From assembly GCF_010015445.1 (NCBI RefSeq), contig NC_053115.1:12849024-12913023 (forward strand): 64,000 nucleotides of DNA. Direction: 5' to 3'. Below, piece by piece: positions 1-64,000 of the stretch (position 1 is its first letter; every line of letters begins with the position of its first letter). The notes below the pieces were generated by a model. It saw nothing but the letters and a program-made list of their open reading frames with translations, made no database searches and had not been told where the DNA came from. The translations under genes were made by a program, and so were the position numbers. This stretch comes from Perca fluviatilis. Taxonomy: Eukaryota; Chordata; Actinopteri; Perciformes; Percidae.

Positions 1-53422
<53,422 letters not shown>

Positions 53423-53775
53423 CAACCGAATTAGTTCCTTTGTCGGCCATCTTGCTGCAACTTTCTGACCCGCTCGCTTCCAGAAATGAGATGTGACACC
53501 GAAAACTCTGTTTCCAAGGCAATCAAGGTGTTTTTTTTTCTTTGTCAAGGTGAAACATGACAAAGCCGAGGTTGAATATGTATTCAGGCAAAAAAAAAAA
53601 AATAATTTACCTTTCAGATTTTTTTTTTTTTTTTTTTACTGCCAATTTGAAAGTGCCATTCAGGTGTGATGCTACTTGGACAAGATAAACTGCATCTTCC
53701 CAGCCGTGGATAGACTAGGCGGAATAATTTCTCTCTCCTGGCATGAAAACTACCACAGTCTGGTATTAAAAGGAC

Positions 53776-53781
53776 AATAAA
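53776..53781 (+). promoter_or_regulatory. candidate proximal polyadenylation signal
   Basis: AATAAA about 350 nt after the E34b stop codon, followed by gtgtccttctgttttttc, a GT/T-rich downstream element. It would give a short 3' UTR form. Confidence 0.45.
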
Positions 53782-55130
53782 AAGTGTCCTTCTGTTTTTT
53801 CACCAAGGTTTTGCCATCATTGTGGAACAACGACAGATGAATTGGCTCAGAGACGTGCATTTGTGTATCTATTGTATGAAAGTCATTACGCGGGGGGAAT
53901 TTAAATCCCAGAGAGATGTTAACTAACAACTGGGACCTCTGACCCTTTCCTCCTTTTCCTCCGCTCAGGACCGTTAGTGTTCATTAGCGCTGTGACTGTT
54001 CTGACACTGAACACATTGGAAGGTCATGCGATAAGCTCATCGTGATCAATAAAAAAATTGTGGTTGAAACATCACTGGACAATTACACAAAACACCATCA
54101 CTTGATGAACGCCCTCCATTCACTTGTAATGTAGTTCACATGGCTCACTGAAGCTTTATTGTGTTCCACAAGCCGTGTCAATGTTTTTTAATGACATTTA
54201 CTAATTTATTTTTTTCCCTACCTCAGTTGTTTTGGATTTTGGCGTGAGGGAACATTTTTACGGGTCTCTCTGTGTACAAACACCTAGTTCTTGGCATTTT
54301 GAAGTCTTTATTTAATGCCTGGCTCTTCATCTCTGTGTGGATGCGTCCTCTGTGGCCGTCTGGCTATAAGACTGTCTAGCTGCTGACCCTGCAAACAAGA
54401 AAGCACACATCCAGTAGCACAACTAAGGCCCCGGAGGATCTGCCTGGATTGTAATATTTGCTCTGCAAAGTGCTAACTACGACAGGAAAAAAAAACACCT
54501 TTGCAGATGCACATGACACAAACAGTACTTAACTACAGCACACACTCCTGAGACATTTGTGAGTCGGATACTCCATTGAGTGCCTCACCATTATCTCACC
54601 CATCCTACAGTACGTGGCCCATACCTGCCAGTTCTCCTCCACAAATGGTAATAGGAGCCTCACCATCCCCCGCCTGCATTCAGCTCCACTCTGATCGTTG
54701 AGGTTAGCGACTGTATCAGACTGACCAGCCATACTGAAGAGTCCGCCTCCTTCCCAGTTACTGAACTTCTCTGGGAAGCCAATTTAATTAGAGGTCTCGC
54801 AGCTCTACCGGCTGCTTGTCAGGGAAGATTACTTGGGTGAAAGTAGGTCATAACTGAGAGGGATTTCTTATTAAAATCCCAATTTTCCTCCACCCACGTT
54901 TTGCTGCTACATTTAAAGAGAGGGAGAAACTTGCGGTACCCGTGCACTGATGTACAAATCTGCAGATTATGTGTATGCACAAACCACGGACACACAAACA
55001 CAGGATTTCAGTGGATGTTTCGGTTATTCATCTTGCCTGATAGGTCTTGGCATCCCTCACTGTGTTGATTTAGTGTCTCTTTAATGAAACAAATTCAGCA
55101 CTGCAGCAATGCACTGACACAGATATATGT

Positions 55131-55170
<40 letters not shown>

Positions 55171-58100
55171 ACACTCCTACAGGTAACCGTAATAATAACC
55201 GAAGTCTTAACATTTTTGTCTGAATGCAGATGAGGCATTCACATTACTTTCAATTTATGATCTTGGGCTTTCTTTGTATCAGTTCAAAATGTCATGCAGC
55301 ATTTAGAAGCTTCTTCACATACAGTACCTATGTCTTACAGCTTGATAAAAATCAATTCATGTGTGTTAGTTTCAAAATATCACAGCACAGTTTTTTCAGC
55401 CCCGAAATCTCACTCCTGTTGAGAAATACTTTGGTCATTTAGTGCACTTTTTTGTATAAAAGACCCAGAAACCTGTAGTTTAATTAAACCAAGCTTGGAT
55501 CATAAAAAGCAGTCACAGGTGCTGAAGTTTAAACTTTAGACGTACTTTCTGCAAATTCTCCTCTAAGAGGGAGTACGCACTATTGATTGTTGATGTAGCC
55601 AACCTGAGTTTGAAGCTGCGGGTGATTGTGTGGATGGACAAAATTTGTTGAAGCATTCTTGGTTTTAATATTCTGCCAACTCAGGTAAAGGTTGAAGGAT
55701 GTTAGTCATACATGTGTCATTACTGTACTTGACCCTGTGAATTAAGGTAGCTATTTGACCAGATGCCTTGTTTGAAAGTTGTTGTTTTTTTACTTTGAGA
55801 AAAAAAAGGTACTATTATGTATCGCCCCTTTTTGTAAAAAGACTAATTTCCATGTTTTGGTTTTGCATTTGTTTCCCTTTACTTATTATCTATGTACTGT
55901 GCTTTTCTCTACAAAATGTACACGTCTTACATTATAGCTTCCCAATCTGGCCAAAGCTGAAAGTCTTGCAACTCTGAGAAGATGTGCACTGATTTTTGAC
56001 CATAATTTCTTGTTTAAAATATGTATAAATGTGGTAATTGTGTAGTAGTTAAAGTGGAGTGTACATAATGTGGTCAGTAGGGAAATTAACCCCCATAACA
56101 TAATGGGTTATATACTTTGACTTTGAGTCAGACTCCACTCCGCCCTTCACTGTATACTATGTATATATCTGTGCTCATTAGCCAAACTGACCCTTTTCAC
56201 CTGCTGTGTGGTGTGTTTCATGTGATAAGAATGCTAAGCTAGCCTTCACCTCAGTTTTTTCTCTTCTCCAGACTCATACTTATTGCTAGAGAAGATCTTG
56301 TAGTACTGTAACTTTAGGCACTCTCTTCGGTGCCCTGTGCTTGTACATTTGTTGACGGATACATTTTGTTTGTGGTACTCATCGATGGATTGGTCACCTC
56401 AAAACATAGCAATTTAGTAGGCAATTGCTATTGTCAATCTTAATGTTAAACGCCCGAGTGGATTTGCTACTGAAATCTTTTGTTTTGGCCATTTGTTTGG
56501 ATTCGGGAGCATTGACAGTCTGTAACTTTGAGTCTGCTTCACAAAAGATGAAAAGATTTAGTATAGCCAAGCAGAAGCCCTACATTATTATCTGGCCTTG
56601 GATCACCCCCACCCAAAGTTGGCCCGAGTTCTGAGTCTTGTATTCTGCCAATGTCAGCATCACTTCATTATTTGATGATGTGTAAATAGGCGTGTCATAC
56701 CTTTTTTAATATTACATAGGAGATTTAGCCGAGGTTAACTGAAGTCTTCCTCATCAGCTGGCCTCTGAGAAATCTACAGCGTAATCGCTTCAAGTTAGGA
56801 TTTACATGCACTTTGGATAATGAACACTGCTGTGAATACTCTGTGAACTGTTTTTTTCTAGATATGTATTAAGCCTATTTTTAGACTTAGTTTACAAAGA
56901 TGGAGTTTATGATTCCCAAACGAGGCTTAAAGCACTGAAATTGTACTGAAAGGATCACGTCTGTTTAGCTCAGCAGTAGGTTTAGAAATCAGTTTTATTA
57001 ATATGTGTGCTGATACAGTATATAAGATAACAGTCAAGACCTAGAAACCCCCGGTATATCCCTGCCTTTAAAGTCACCCTTTTGTATAGCAAATGTTGCC
57101 TGAGAATGTTAATTTGACAGAGCAGCATGCACACCTAGACGTGCAGGAGAGTCCATCTCCATCCTTATTTCCCTGGCTGTCAGCTGGTATTCGGACATTT
57201 TTCCTAATAATACTGGCCACAAACATGCCATATTACTCTATGAAAGGTATGATCTGAGATACAGGATGACAAGATCTAACTGTAATCTATTTCTCCTGCA
57301 ACAATCAACTGTAGAAAAGGTTCCCGTAGCTCCTATTAGCATCTAGTTTAAATTGGAAAGCTGTTTGACCAAAGCTAAATATCACTTCAACAGCTGATGC
57401 CTTGCTCACTCTTTAAAGCTGCTACTGTATGTGTAATTGAAAATGTCTGACTTTGGTTGCCACCAGTGGTAGTATAAAAAAAAATTGTGGCAAACAACAA
57501 TGCACCCACGAATCTCACCTGGGGATACGATTGACCATTCACTTAGCCACCTCCCTGTCAAAGTTTCCGTTCCTTCACAGAACGTATGCGGTTTACAGTA
57601 ACAACAGTGGCAGATTTGCAACTCAAAATACACATTTCTGTGCTTTAATGATTGTATTATTTTAATAGGTATGCTCCACTTTTACAAAAGAAAAGGATTT
57701 TAGGATAAGGACTAACCAATGAGTTTGGCCGACATAGTACTATCTACTGTAATGCAAGTTTGGTTGGAGTTAGTGTAGTGTAAACTTTTCGGAAAAGAGC
57801 CAATCGTTACTCTAAACTCTGAACAGATAGTTTTCTGACTTAACCGGTAACCAAACATAATAATATAGTTATTTAATGACATGCCTCTTGCTTTTAAAAT
57901 AACACTGGTTTACTTCTGCAGGTAGCTAGTCAGCCAGACATGCTAACGTTTGGAAAAGCTTAAAAAACACTGCCCTCCAAACTCTTTATAGACAGAGTTT
58001 TGCTCATATTCGAGCCCCGTGCACACCTGCAGCATGTGGAGAAATCCAAAGCTTGACAGGTCCGCAGTGACTAGTTAAGGTTGCTAAGCTCTGACTGGAC

Positions 58101-58889
58101 AATTGCTGCGTTTAGTGTTTAGTGAGTTTAGTGAATGGTCAATTGGCAAAAAATATTCAATGTGTAGTGGCTGATATTAGATATAGGACCACAGGATAGC
58201 TGCTTGTCAAACTGATGTGTGATTACTATCTGTAGCATTTCTAGCCCAACCATCCTATGACCATTAGGGCATGAAACCCAAGTAGTCAGCTCAGCTTCAG
58301 CCTTGTGCCTCAGCCAACAGGCCTTACTGCCTTAAAGAAACAGAATGTGTTTGTAGGACATTGATAATCATTCACTTAATATCTTGAATCTGTAACAGAT
58401 TTATTCTGATGATTGTAGATTATCCTACAGATTGTGGAACTCTGTTGTAAGTCAGACGATGTCTCAGCTCAGTTTATCAGCATGGCTGAAAAGACTTTTC
58501 ACTTTGCCGCAGGCTGCTGAGGGGATAGGATCACATTTAGACGCAATGAAGAGGGCACTTTACTGCTTTGCTGCTCGGCAGCTAATTGCTACCAACACAC
58601 ACCAACACAGGTCTTCTCTGCAACTGCTCAAGTAATTTTTCTCCAGGTGTGCATCTATGGTAACACAATATGTGGCAGTGTCCTTGAAATATGTAATCAT
58701 GAGATGTAATCATAAATGCAGGGTCAAAGGTTTGTGCCTTTTATTGCACAGACTACTCCCTCTTAATTGAGTGTAAATGTGTACAGGTTTTTTTATATGA
58801 CAATGTGCATGATACCAAGCCATGTAAAATATACTGCTGTAAATAGTGTAAGTAAATATTTAATGAAGGATCCAACATTCCCTCAAGAA

Positions 58890-58895
58890 AATAAA
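58890..58895 (+). promoter_or_regulatory. candidate distal polyadenylation signal
   Basis: AATAAA in an A/T-rich setting (caagaaaataaataag), followed within about 25 nt by a T/GT-rich stretch (catcttttgtgttttctggtgtg) as in a cleavage-site downstream element. It is the best candidate end of the kif21b transcript using E34b. Confidence 0.5.
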
Positions 58896-58915
58896 TAAGT
58901 TAAAAACCACCATCT

Positions 58916-59400
58916 TTTGTGTTTTCTGGTGTGAATAATTTAGATTTACTTATTTCATATTGTGCTTTGGATCATGAAGAAAAAATGAGGAGAGGTGTTT
59001 TTTCACCAGTTCACACTCCTGTGATTATCTTAAGGGGATTTGTTTTTTAATCAGATTGATTGGGAGTTGTGTGTATTTACCCAGCTTTTTGCCAGATTAA
59101 AACATTTAGCTCTTGATCTCCTCTGTCTAATGTTAAGACTAAAGCAGCTGAGAAAGAAATTGATCATTTACCATGCAGAAGGACAAGGAGTACATTGATC
59201 ATTCAGAATAAACGGGCAAAACGGTTGTAAGGGATGATATGTAGGCATGGGGAGATGTTTTTCATCCAGATGCATTTATTTCTACTTCAGGACTAGAGAA
59301 ACAGACTCAAAACTCATACATCTTCATTTCCCTTGCAAACTCTGATCATTAACTCGTGTCAGGCTGCGCATGTCCCAGCCGCGACGGGAGACACAAGCAC
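58916..59400 (+). other. intergenic sequence
   Basis: About 0.5 kb between the presumed kif21b 3' end and an A/T-run block. Nothing recognised. Confidence 0.5.
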
Positions 59401-59415
59401 TGTGAATTTCTTTTT

Positions 59416-59514
59416 GAAAAAAAAAACAAAAAAAAAAAAAAAAACCCCACAAAAAAAAAAAAACCCACAAAAACACAACCCTCTCCCCCTTTTTTTTTTT
59501 TTTTTTTTTTTTTT
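59416..59514 (+). repeat. A-rich then T-rich block
   Basis: A runs broken by cccc and ccc, followed within 25 nt by about 25 T. The A and T parts could pair as a hairpin. Homopolymer lengths may be unreliable. Confidence 0.9.
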
Positions 59515-59802
59515 GAATGTCTTTGTCTGTTTCATTACACGACAACGCTCCAGTAAGTCTGTTCTTACTTGCTGATCCATCAATCTCTGTCCTACTCTAT
59601 CAATTCCCTTGTAACTGTAAAAATCAATTTGAAATTCAGCCAAATACCCAGAGAGAATAGTAAATGTCCCCTATTGATTATGCTTACTAGTGAGTAAACC
59701 AAAATGAATTTAACTCCAATAATAGTAAAAATAATGCAGTTTACTTTGGATGCCAATGTCAGTGGGTCAGATGGTTTCTCCACCACTTGTCCACAGACAA
59801 AA

Positions 59803-59895
59803 ATATCTCCACACATTGTCATGACATTTCGTACAGACATTCATGGTCCCCAGAGGATGAATTGTTATAACTTTGGTGGTCCATTCATCTAGCTC
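59803..59895 (+). repeat. second piece of the 14650-15145 repeat
   Basis: gtcatgacatttcgtacagacattcatgg and agaggatgaattgttataactttggtgg match the corresponding part at 14692-14772. Confidence 0.65.
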
Positions 59896-59896
59896 T

Positions 59897-60090
59897 AGTC
59901 TCGCATTGCCAGATCTTCCTCCAGCACTGCGGAGGGTCTGGCTAGTCCACACAGCAATCCAGGATAGGAGAAAAAAATGTGCTCTTGTTTATTGGCATTT
60001 CTTTAAACCAATCACAATCGTCTTGGGCGGTGCTAAGCGCAGAGCGTAGCCACGGTGCCGCTGCAAAATATCCTCGGTAAGGAATTTATT
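59897..60090. repeat. interspersed repeat
   Basis: Contains a small inverted pair (cattgccagatcttcctccagc / cggagggtctggctagtcc) and caatcacaatcgtcttgggcggtgc. I recall this as a repeated fish sequence; family not named. Confidence 0.5.
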
Positions 60091-60094
60091 TTGG

Positions 60095-60171
60095 TGTCCT
60101 GCATGTCATCCCCCCTCCCTTTCATATCTGTTCCATTAAAGGCTGAAATGCCCCCAAAAAAAAAAAAAAGG
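60095..60171 (+). repeat. SINE 3' end, truncated
   Basis: cctgcatgtcatccccccctccc-type sequence, ccattaaaggctgaaatgccccc and an A tail match the 3' ends of the SINEs at 26463 and 11745, here on the plus strand and 5'-truncated. Confidence 0.7.
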
Positions 60172-61462
60172 ATTTAGTAGAGTAGATAACTACAATAGAA
60201 AGTAAATGTTTTGCTAAGTGCTCAAGTGAATAAACAGTGCCTAAAAACCTTCCCCAAACAGAAAATGAATGATGAATGACTTGTCGCCACTTCAGTCCAA
60301 AATGTAATGTTTGCCTGTTGCAAAAATCATTTCCCCATATAACTTGAAATAACAGTGATAAAGCGGTCATAAAAAGAAAAAGACAATATATTGTCCAGTA
60401 ACAATTTTAGCTTGTAACTTTATGGATGTAAAATGCCTTTTCTGTTGATTGGTAAATATAGCTCTTGTCTGATAATGCTAATGAGATCAGGTTATGCAAA
60501 GAGACTGAAACAGACAAATACATTTAGTAGACAGATAATTAGCAGCATCATGGAAACAAAGTTGGATGTAGCAAAGGATTGAGATGAATGAACAACAACA
60601 ACAACAAGGGGAAGTAATTCAGCTAGGAGGACTGGCTGGGGAATAAGAAGAATGCTCTAAAAAAAAAAGGCAGTAAATGAGCAGTAGAGGGTCAGGAGGG
60701 GCAGACTATGATATTTTTAAATAATGGTGGATGCAAAAGGCAGCACCACTGACATGACAATAAAGCAAGGTGAACTGAGAACATCCTGCACATATACAGC
60801 TTGTATAGGAGATCGAACAAACATTTTCTCATGGACTGGTATAACTTTGAAAGAGGATTTCGAAGCTAATAACAATGGAAATGCAAACTTGATAGCAAAT
60901 GCTTGAGACAATAGGATACCTTATTTACGCTACATAAATTCATGCTTATAGTAAGAAAACTGAGGATGCGATACTGTGGGGGCCTAGAAAATTACTTCAT
61001 ACAATATGAACTCAAAGAGGATGTTAATGCTGAGGGAAGTCACAAGCATCTTCAATAAAAAAAAAATCCAGCTGTTTTTCAGATGCACACAGTGAACATC
61101 TGCACAACCACTGAACAAAGCCTCGGACTATCGACTTTAATAGCACAGTCTAATCCCATACACTCTCTCTTTGAGCCCGGTTTTACACAGCACACAATCA
61201 CACTCTCCACACTACCAGGTTTAAGCACATCAGAGGGACACAGTCATTCATGAATATACGGTGCATAATAATAAAAAAAAAAAACACTGCAGATTTTTTT
61301 TGTTCCCAAGTGTGAGTAATAATTATGTCTTTGTGGGTGAAATTTGCAGGCAATGCTCATGAATGTGTATAATGTGTTTGATATTTCATTAATTTAATGG
61401 TCAGACATATTCATGTTGAGCTAGGTATCCAATGAGTTGGATTCACTAATTATTTTGTGATT
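60172..61462 (+). other. intergenic sequence
   Basis: About 1.3 kb, A-rich. Short frames (e.g. 60724-60906) have no domain. Nothing else recognised. Confidence 0.6.
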
Positions 61463-61464
61463 TA

Positions 61465-62826
61465 CAGTTGTGTTCAAAATAATAGCAGTCCAACATCACT
61501 AACCTCATAAATCCATTTTTTTGGTAGAAGTGATATTTCTACATGGCAAATAATTTACTAGTAAGTGTTGTAGAGTCATAGAAAACCAACAGACCCAACA
61601 GTCATGACATGCATGCTGCTCATTCTGTGTAATTGAATCTGTAATTGAAAGGGGCATGTTCAAAATAATAGCAGTGTTGTGTTCACTTAGTGAGGTGATT
61701 GATTCTGTGAAGACACAGGCGTCAATTATGGCCCATATTTAAGGAAGGAAGGAAACAAATGTTGTGCATGCGGGTTATAGTGCATTTCACACTGAAATAC
61801 TTAGCAAAATGGGTCGTTCCAGTCATTGCTCTGAGGAACAGCAGATTTGTATTAAAAAGTTGATTGGAGAGGGGAAACATATAAAGAAGTGCAAAAAACT
61901 ATAGGCTGCTCCGCCAAAATGATTTCAAATGCCTTGAAATGGCATCCAAAGCCTGAACGACGTCGGAAAAAACGGTCAACTACCATTCTAATGGATCGAA
62001 GAATAGCCAAAATGGCAAAGGCTCAACCAATGCTCAGCTCCAGGAAAATCAAAGAAGACCATGCACTGAATTCAAGCCACAGTACTGTGAAGACAGTAAA
62101 GCATGGTGGTGCAAAAATCATGTTATGGGGAGGTTTCTCATACTGTGGTGTTTGGCCTATTTATCGCATACCAGGGATCATGGATCAGTTCCAATACATC
62201 AAAATACTTGAAGAGGTCATGTTGCCTTATGCTGAAAAGGAAATGCCTTTGAAATGGGTCTTTCAACAAGACAATGACCCAAAACACACCAGTAAGCGAG
62301 CAAAGTCTTGGTTCCAGATAAACAAGATTGATGTTATGAAGTGGCCAGCCCAATCCCCAGACCTCAATCCCATAAGTGACATCAAAAATGCTGTTTCTGA
62401 GGCAAAACCCAGTAATGCAGAGGAATTGTGGAATGTAGTTCAATCGTCCTGGGCTGGAATACCTGTTCACAGGTGCCAGAAGTTGATCGACTCCATGCAA
62501 CACAGATGTGAAGCAGTTCTCAGAAATAATGGTTATGCAACTAAATATTAGTGCCCTTGAGACATTTTTCAGTTTATACAGTAAATGTTTGAGTTTGTAA
62601 AGAAAAATGCAAATACTGCTATTTTTTTGAACAGCCTAATATTCCTTTTTCTTCACATTCTGTAAAGGTATAACACAAACTTGATCAATTTTGGTCATGT
62701 TTTGATTTGGAATTGAATGTGCAGTGTTCCCAATGCATTGATATTATGGAATTAAAGAGCTATTCTAAGGACTTTGAGCATTATTCACTTTTTTTAAACA
62801 CACTGCTATTATTTTGAACACAACTG
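61465..62826 (+). mobile_element. Tc1/mariner-type transposon, defective
   Basis: Perfect 25-bp terminal inverted repeats, starting CAGTTGTGTTCAAAATAATA, lie at 61465-61489 and 62802-62826. They are flanked by TA on both sides (61463-61464 and 62827-62828), the target duplication of Tc1/mariner elements. An inner copy of ttcaaaataatagcagtg lies near 61660. The 1362 bp carry a broken transposase. Confidence 0.95.
61809..62551 (+). pseudogene. Tc1-type transposase, broken
   Basis: Starts MGRSSHCSEEQQICIKKLIG, then a frame break near 61890 and on with KTIGCSAKMISNALKWHPKP and ILMDRRIAKMAKAQPMLSSR in the frame 61889-62551. After KIKED the frame jumps to TVKTVKHGGAKIMLWGGFSY, so roughly a third of the protein, including the first catalytic Asp, is gone. 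VFQQDNDPKHTSKRAKSW keeps the second Asp. SPDLNPI is followed by SDIKNAV, so the third catalytic acid (the Glu of NPIENLW) is gone too. It ends in VLRNNGYATKY. The DDE triad is destroyed. Confidence 0.93.
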
Positions 62827-62828
62827 TA

Positions 62829-63201
62829 TGTATAAATGACTCTCCACAAAATATTTTCAATGCACATAAAAATATTTATCGTTGTACATAAATGTAAAAA
62901 AGAAAATCCACATTTTCCCAAATGTATTTCTGATGCACACACAAATATGTGTTGTTGGCTGAAATGGAAGGAGCTACCAGGTTGGCTACAAATTATTCCC
63001 TTTTCAAAAGAAATGGAGCCGTGGCAGCCTTGTGTAAACAGGTTAAATAACTACTGCATGGTTGAGCAACACATTCATTTATTCATATAAGATTTTCACA
63101 TTGAATGCTTATTCTTTAAATATTCTCTAAATATTTTTTTCTTTCGCAACCTGTTTGAATCCAATGTCTTGTCATCTCCATACAGTGTACGTTTCTTGTT
63201 C
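62829..63201 (-). other. 3' flank of the minus-strand membrane-protein gene
   Basis: Probably 3' UTR down to the candidate signal at 63078, then intergenic A/T-rich sequence up to the Tc1-like element. Confidence 0.4.
63078..63083 (-). promoter_or_regulatory. candidate polyadenylation signal, minus-strand gene
   Basis: TTTATT on the plus strand, AATAAA on the minus strand, about 120 nt after the stop codon of the minus-strand exon at 63202. This is a suitable distance for a short 3' UTR. Confidence 0.4.
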
Positions 63202-63502
63202 TCACTTTGTCTTCTTTTTTGATTCTTTTCCCTTCGCAGGCTGTTTTGTCTTCCTCCAAGGCAGGAAGTTGTAGGAGACTAGAGCTGTGAGGAGGTATGT
63301 AGCCATGCCAGTGTATCCTCCTAGTACCAGACACAGCGGCTGTGCCAACACGAACAGACAGAACACGTTCATCGACGCGCGGTCATCCAGCTCCACCCGA
63401 TCGTCCTGTGTGGCTTTCATCACTCCGAAAAAATACATCAGTGCCACCCCTGGGTAGAAGGCCAATTCCACCATGATGCTGAAGACAGGATGCTCCCACA
63501 CA
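63202..63502 (-). CDS. last coding exon of an unidentified small membrane protein gene
   Basis: On the minus strand an open frame follows the acceptor gctttctag (exon from 63502) and ends in TGA at 63202. It reads WEHPVFSIMVELAFYPGVAL, MYFFGVMKATQDDRVELDDR and ASMNVFCLFVLAQPLCLVLG, then YTGMATYLLTALVSYNFLPW and a lysine-rich tail ending SKKKTK. Two or three hydrophobic segments (AFYPGVALMYFFGV, VFCLFVLAQPLCLVLGGY, MATYLLTALVSYNFL) point to a multi-pass membrane protein; a KKxK-type tail suggests endoplasmic reticulum retention. I do not recognise the family. If the exon upstream is untranslated, translation could start at the internal ATG of MVELAFYP, giving about 90 residues. It is convergent with kif21b. 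Confidence 0.72.
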
Positions 63503-63600
63503 CTAGAAAGCCTTTGGGTTTAGCAATTGGACATATGTTGGAAAGTAGTAGCAAAATCCACTGAATTATTGAGCAAGAGTATTTTCAAAGACACACTCAC

Positions 63601-63720
63601 CTGTATTAGATTTACACTCCCCCACCGACAGAAATCCGTCTGAAGTGTGAAGGTGGATCTGACAGTCAAAATCTCTTCGAAAATTCACTGTACTCCTTAT
63701 CAGGACGCGGGGGTTTTTTC
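63601..63720 (-). other. possible upstream exon ending at a splice donor
   Basis: On the minus strand aatacag is followed by gtgagtgtgt (63600 downwards), a near-consensus donor. It lies about 100 nt before the acceptor of the membrane-protein exon. None of the three frames of the 120 nt upstream joins it correctly in a coding phase (the required phase contains TAA), so it is either untranslated or not an exon of this gene. Confidence 0.3.
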
Positions 63721-63743
63721 GCCCCAAAAAAAAAAAAAAACCT

Positions 63744-64000
63744 AAAAAAAAAAAGGGCGCTTATTGGGACTTTGTCTTATTCAAGCCCATACATACCCTT
63801 CTCTGTGCGTGTTGTAAATCTGTCGCCCCCACCGCTAGCCTCACTTAGCCCAGATCCTGGAGGTAACCGGCTCCAACTAGCCTACTGCTCCCAATAAGTG
63901 ACAAAATAACGCCAGCATTTTCCTATTTACATGTTGTGATTTGTACAGTCACAGCATGTACAAATAACGTCACATGAGAGACAGCCGTCTTCTAACCGTA
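63744..64000. repeat. second copy of the palindromic TTAA-type element, cut by the window end
   Basis: gcgcttattgggac, ccatacatacccttctc, ctactgctcccaataagtgacaaaata and gtctcatgtgacg-type blocks follow the same order as the left arm of the element at 20735-21365. About one arm is present. The left end is fused to an A-rich run (63726-63754). Confidence 0.75.

Larger units (their letters stand above)
53423..58915 (+). other. kif21b: presumed long 3' UTR of kif21b
   Basis: After E34b there is about 5.5 kb with no convincing exon and, unlike the introns, almost no recognisable interspersed repeat. An early AATAAA lies at 53776-53781 and a late one at 58890-58895, just before a change to ordinary intergenic sequence. 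Two Pumilio-type motifs (TGTAAATA) are at 56681-56688 and 58838-58845. A short CA repeat lies at 55136-55164. Long 3' UTRs are usual for neuronal kinesin mRNAs, so the call is plausible but inferred. Confidence 0.5.

Noticed and set aside
63744..64000. Possible first exon of the minus-strand gene at the window edge
   Set aside because: The sequence repeats the arm of the palindromic element at 20735-21365, so it is a mobile repeat.

Overview
The window is vertebrate, almost certainly teleost fish, genomic DNA. Compact exons sit in introns packed with long CA/GT microsatellites, tRNA-derived SINEs, hAT and TTAA-flanked MITEs, a Tc1-like transposon and an L1-type LINE. Several of these repeat families resemble ones I associate with percomorph (perch-like) genomes. 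That lineage call is from memory of the families, not from a search.

One gene dominates. Positions 3523-53422 on the plus strand carry nearly all of kif21b, a kinesin-4 family motor. I traced 33 internal or terminal coding exons with matching phases at every junction except one. The first coding exon (start codon and first motor strand) lies upstream of the window, so positions 1-3522 are intron 1. I number exons assuming one upstream coding exon: E2-E8 encode the motor domain and neck, E9-E19 coiled-coil and acidic linker segments, E20-E27 the linker, and E28-E34 the C-terminal WD40 propeller. There are two alternative last exons: 51891-51990 and 53374-53422. KIF21B is known as a plus-end-directed neuronal kinesin that also restrains microtubule growth. 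The choice between E18 and E19 is the one place the reading frame does not close, and an exon seems to be missing there.

Region by region: 1-20 kb holds motor and coiled-coil exons, with two exons hugged by GT or CA repeats. 20-31 kb holds linker exons, a palindromic TTAA element and a poly(T)-rich 5 kb intron. 31-37 kb holds the first WD40 exons and copies of a fold-back repeat. 37.3-48.7 kb is one 11.4 kb intron containing a 1.3 kb hAT element and a 4.8 kb 5'-truncated L1, both with perfect target-site duplications. 48.7-53.4 kb holds the last exons plus a hAT remnant that still encodes a BED zinc finger and a Harbinger-type MITE. 53.4-58.9 kb looks like a long 3' UTR. 59-63 kb is intergenic with a dead Tc1-like transposon. 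At 63.2-63.5 kb there is the last coding exon of an unidentified small membrane protein gene on the minus strand, followed by a second copy of the palindromic element cut by the window edge.

I found no virus, toxin, CRISPR array, rRNA or stand-alone tRNA gene. The most interesting signals are RNA-level: kif21b exons bracketed by complementary GT and CA repeats, the missing linker exon, and the alternative WD40 ends.
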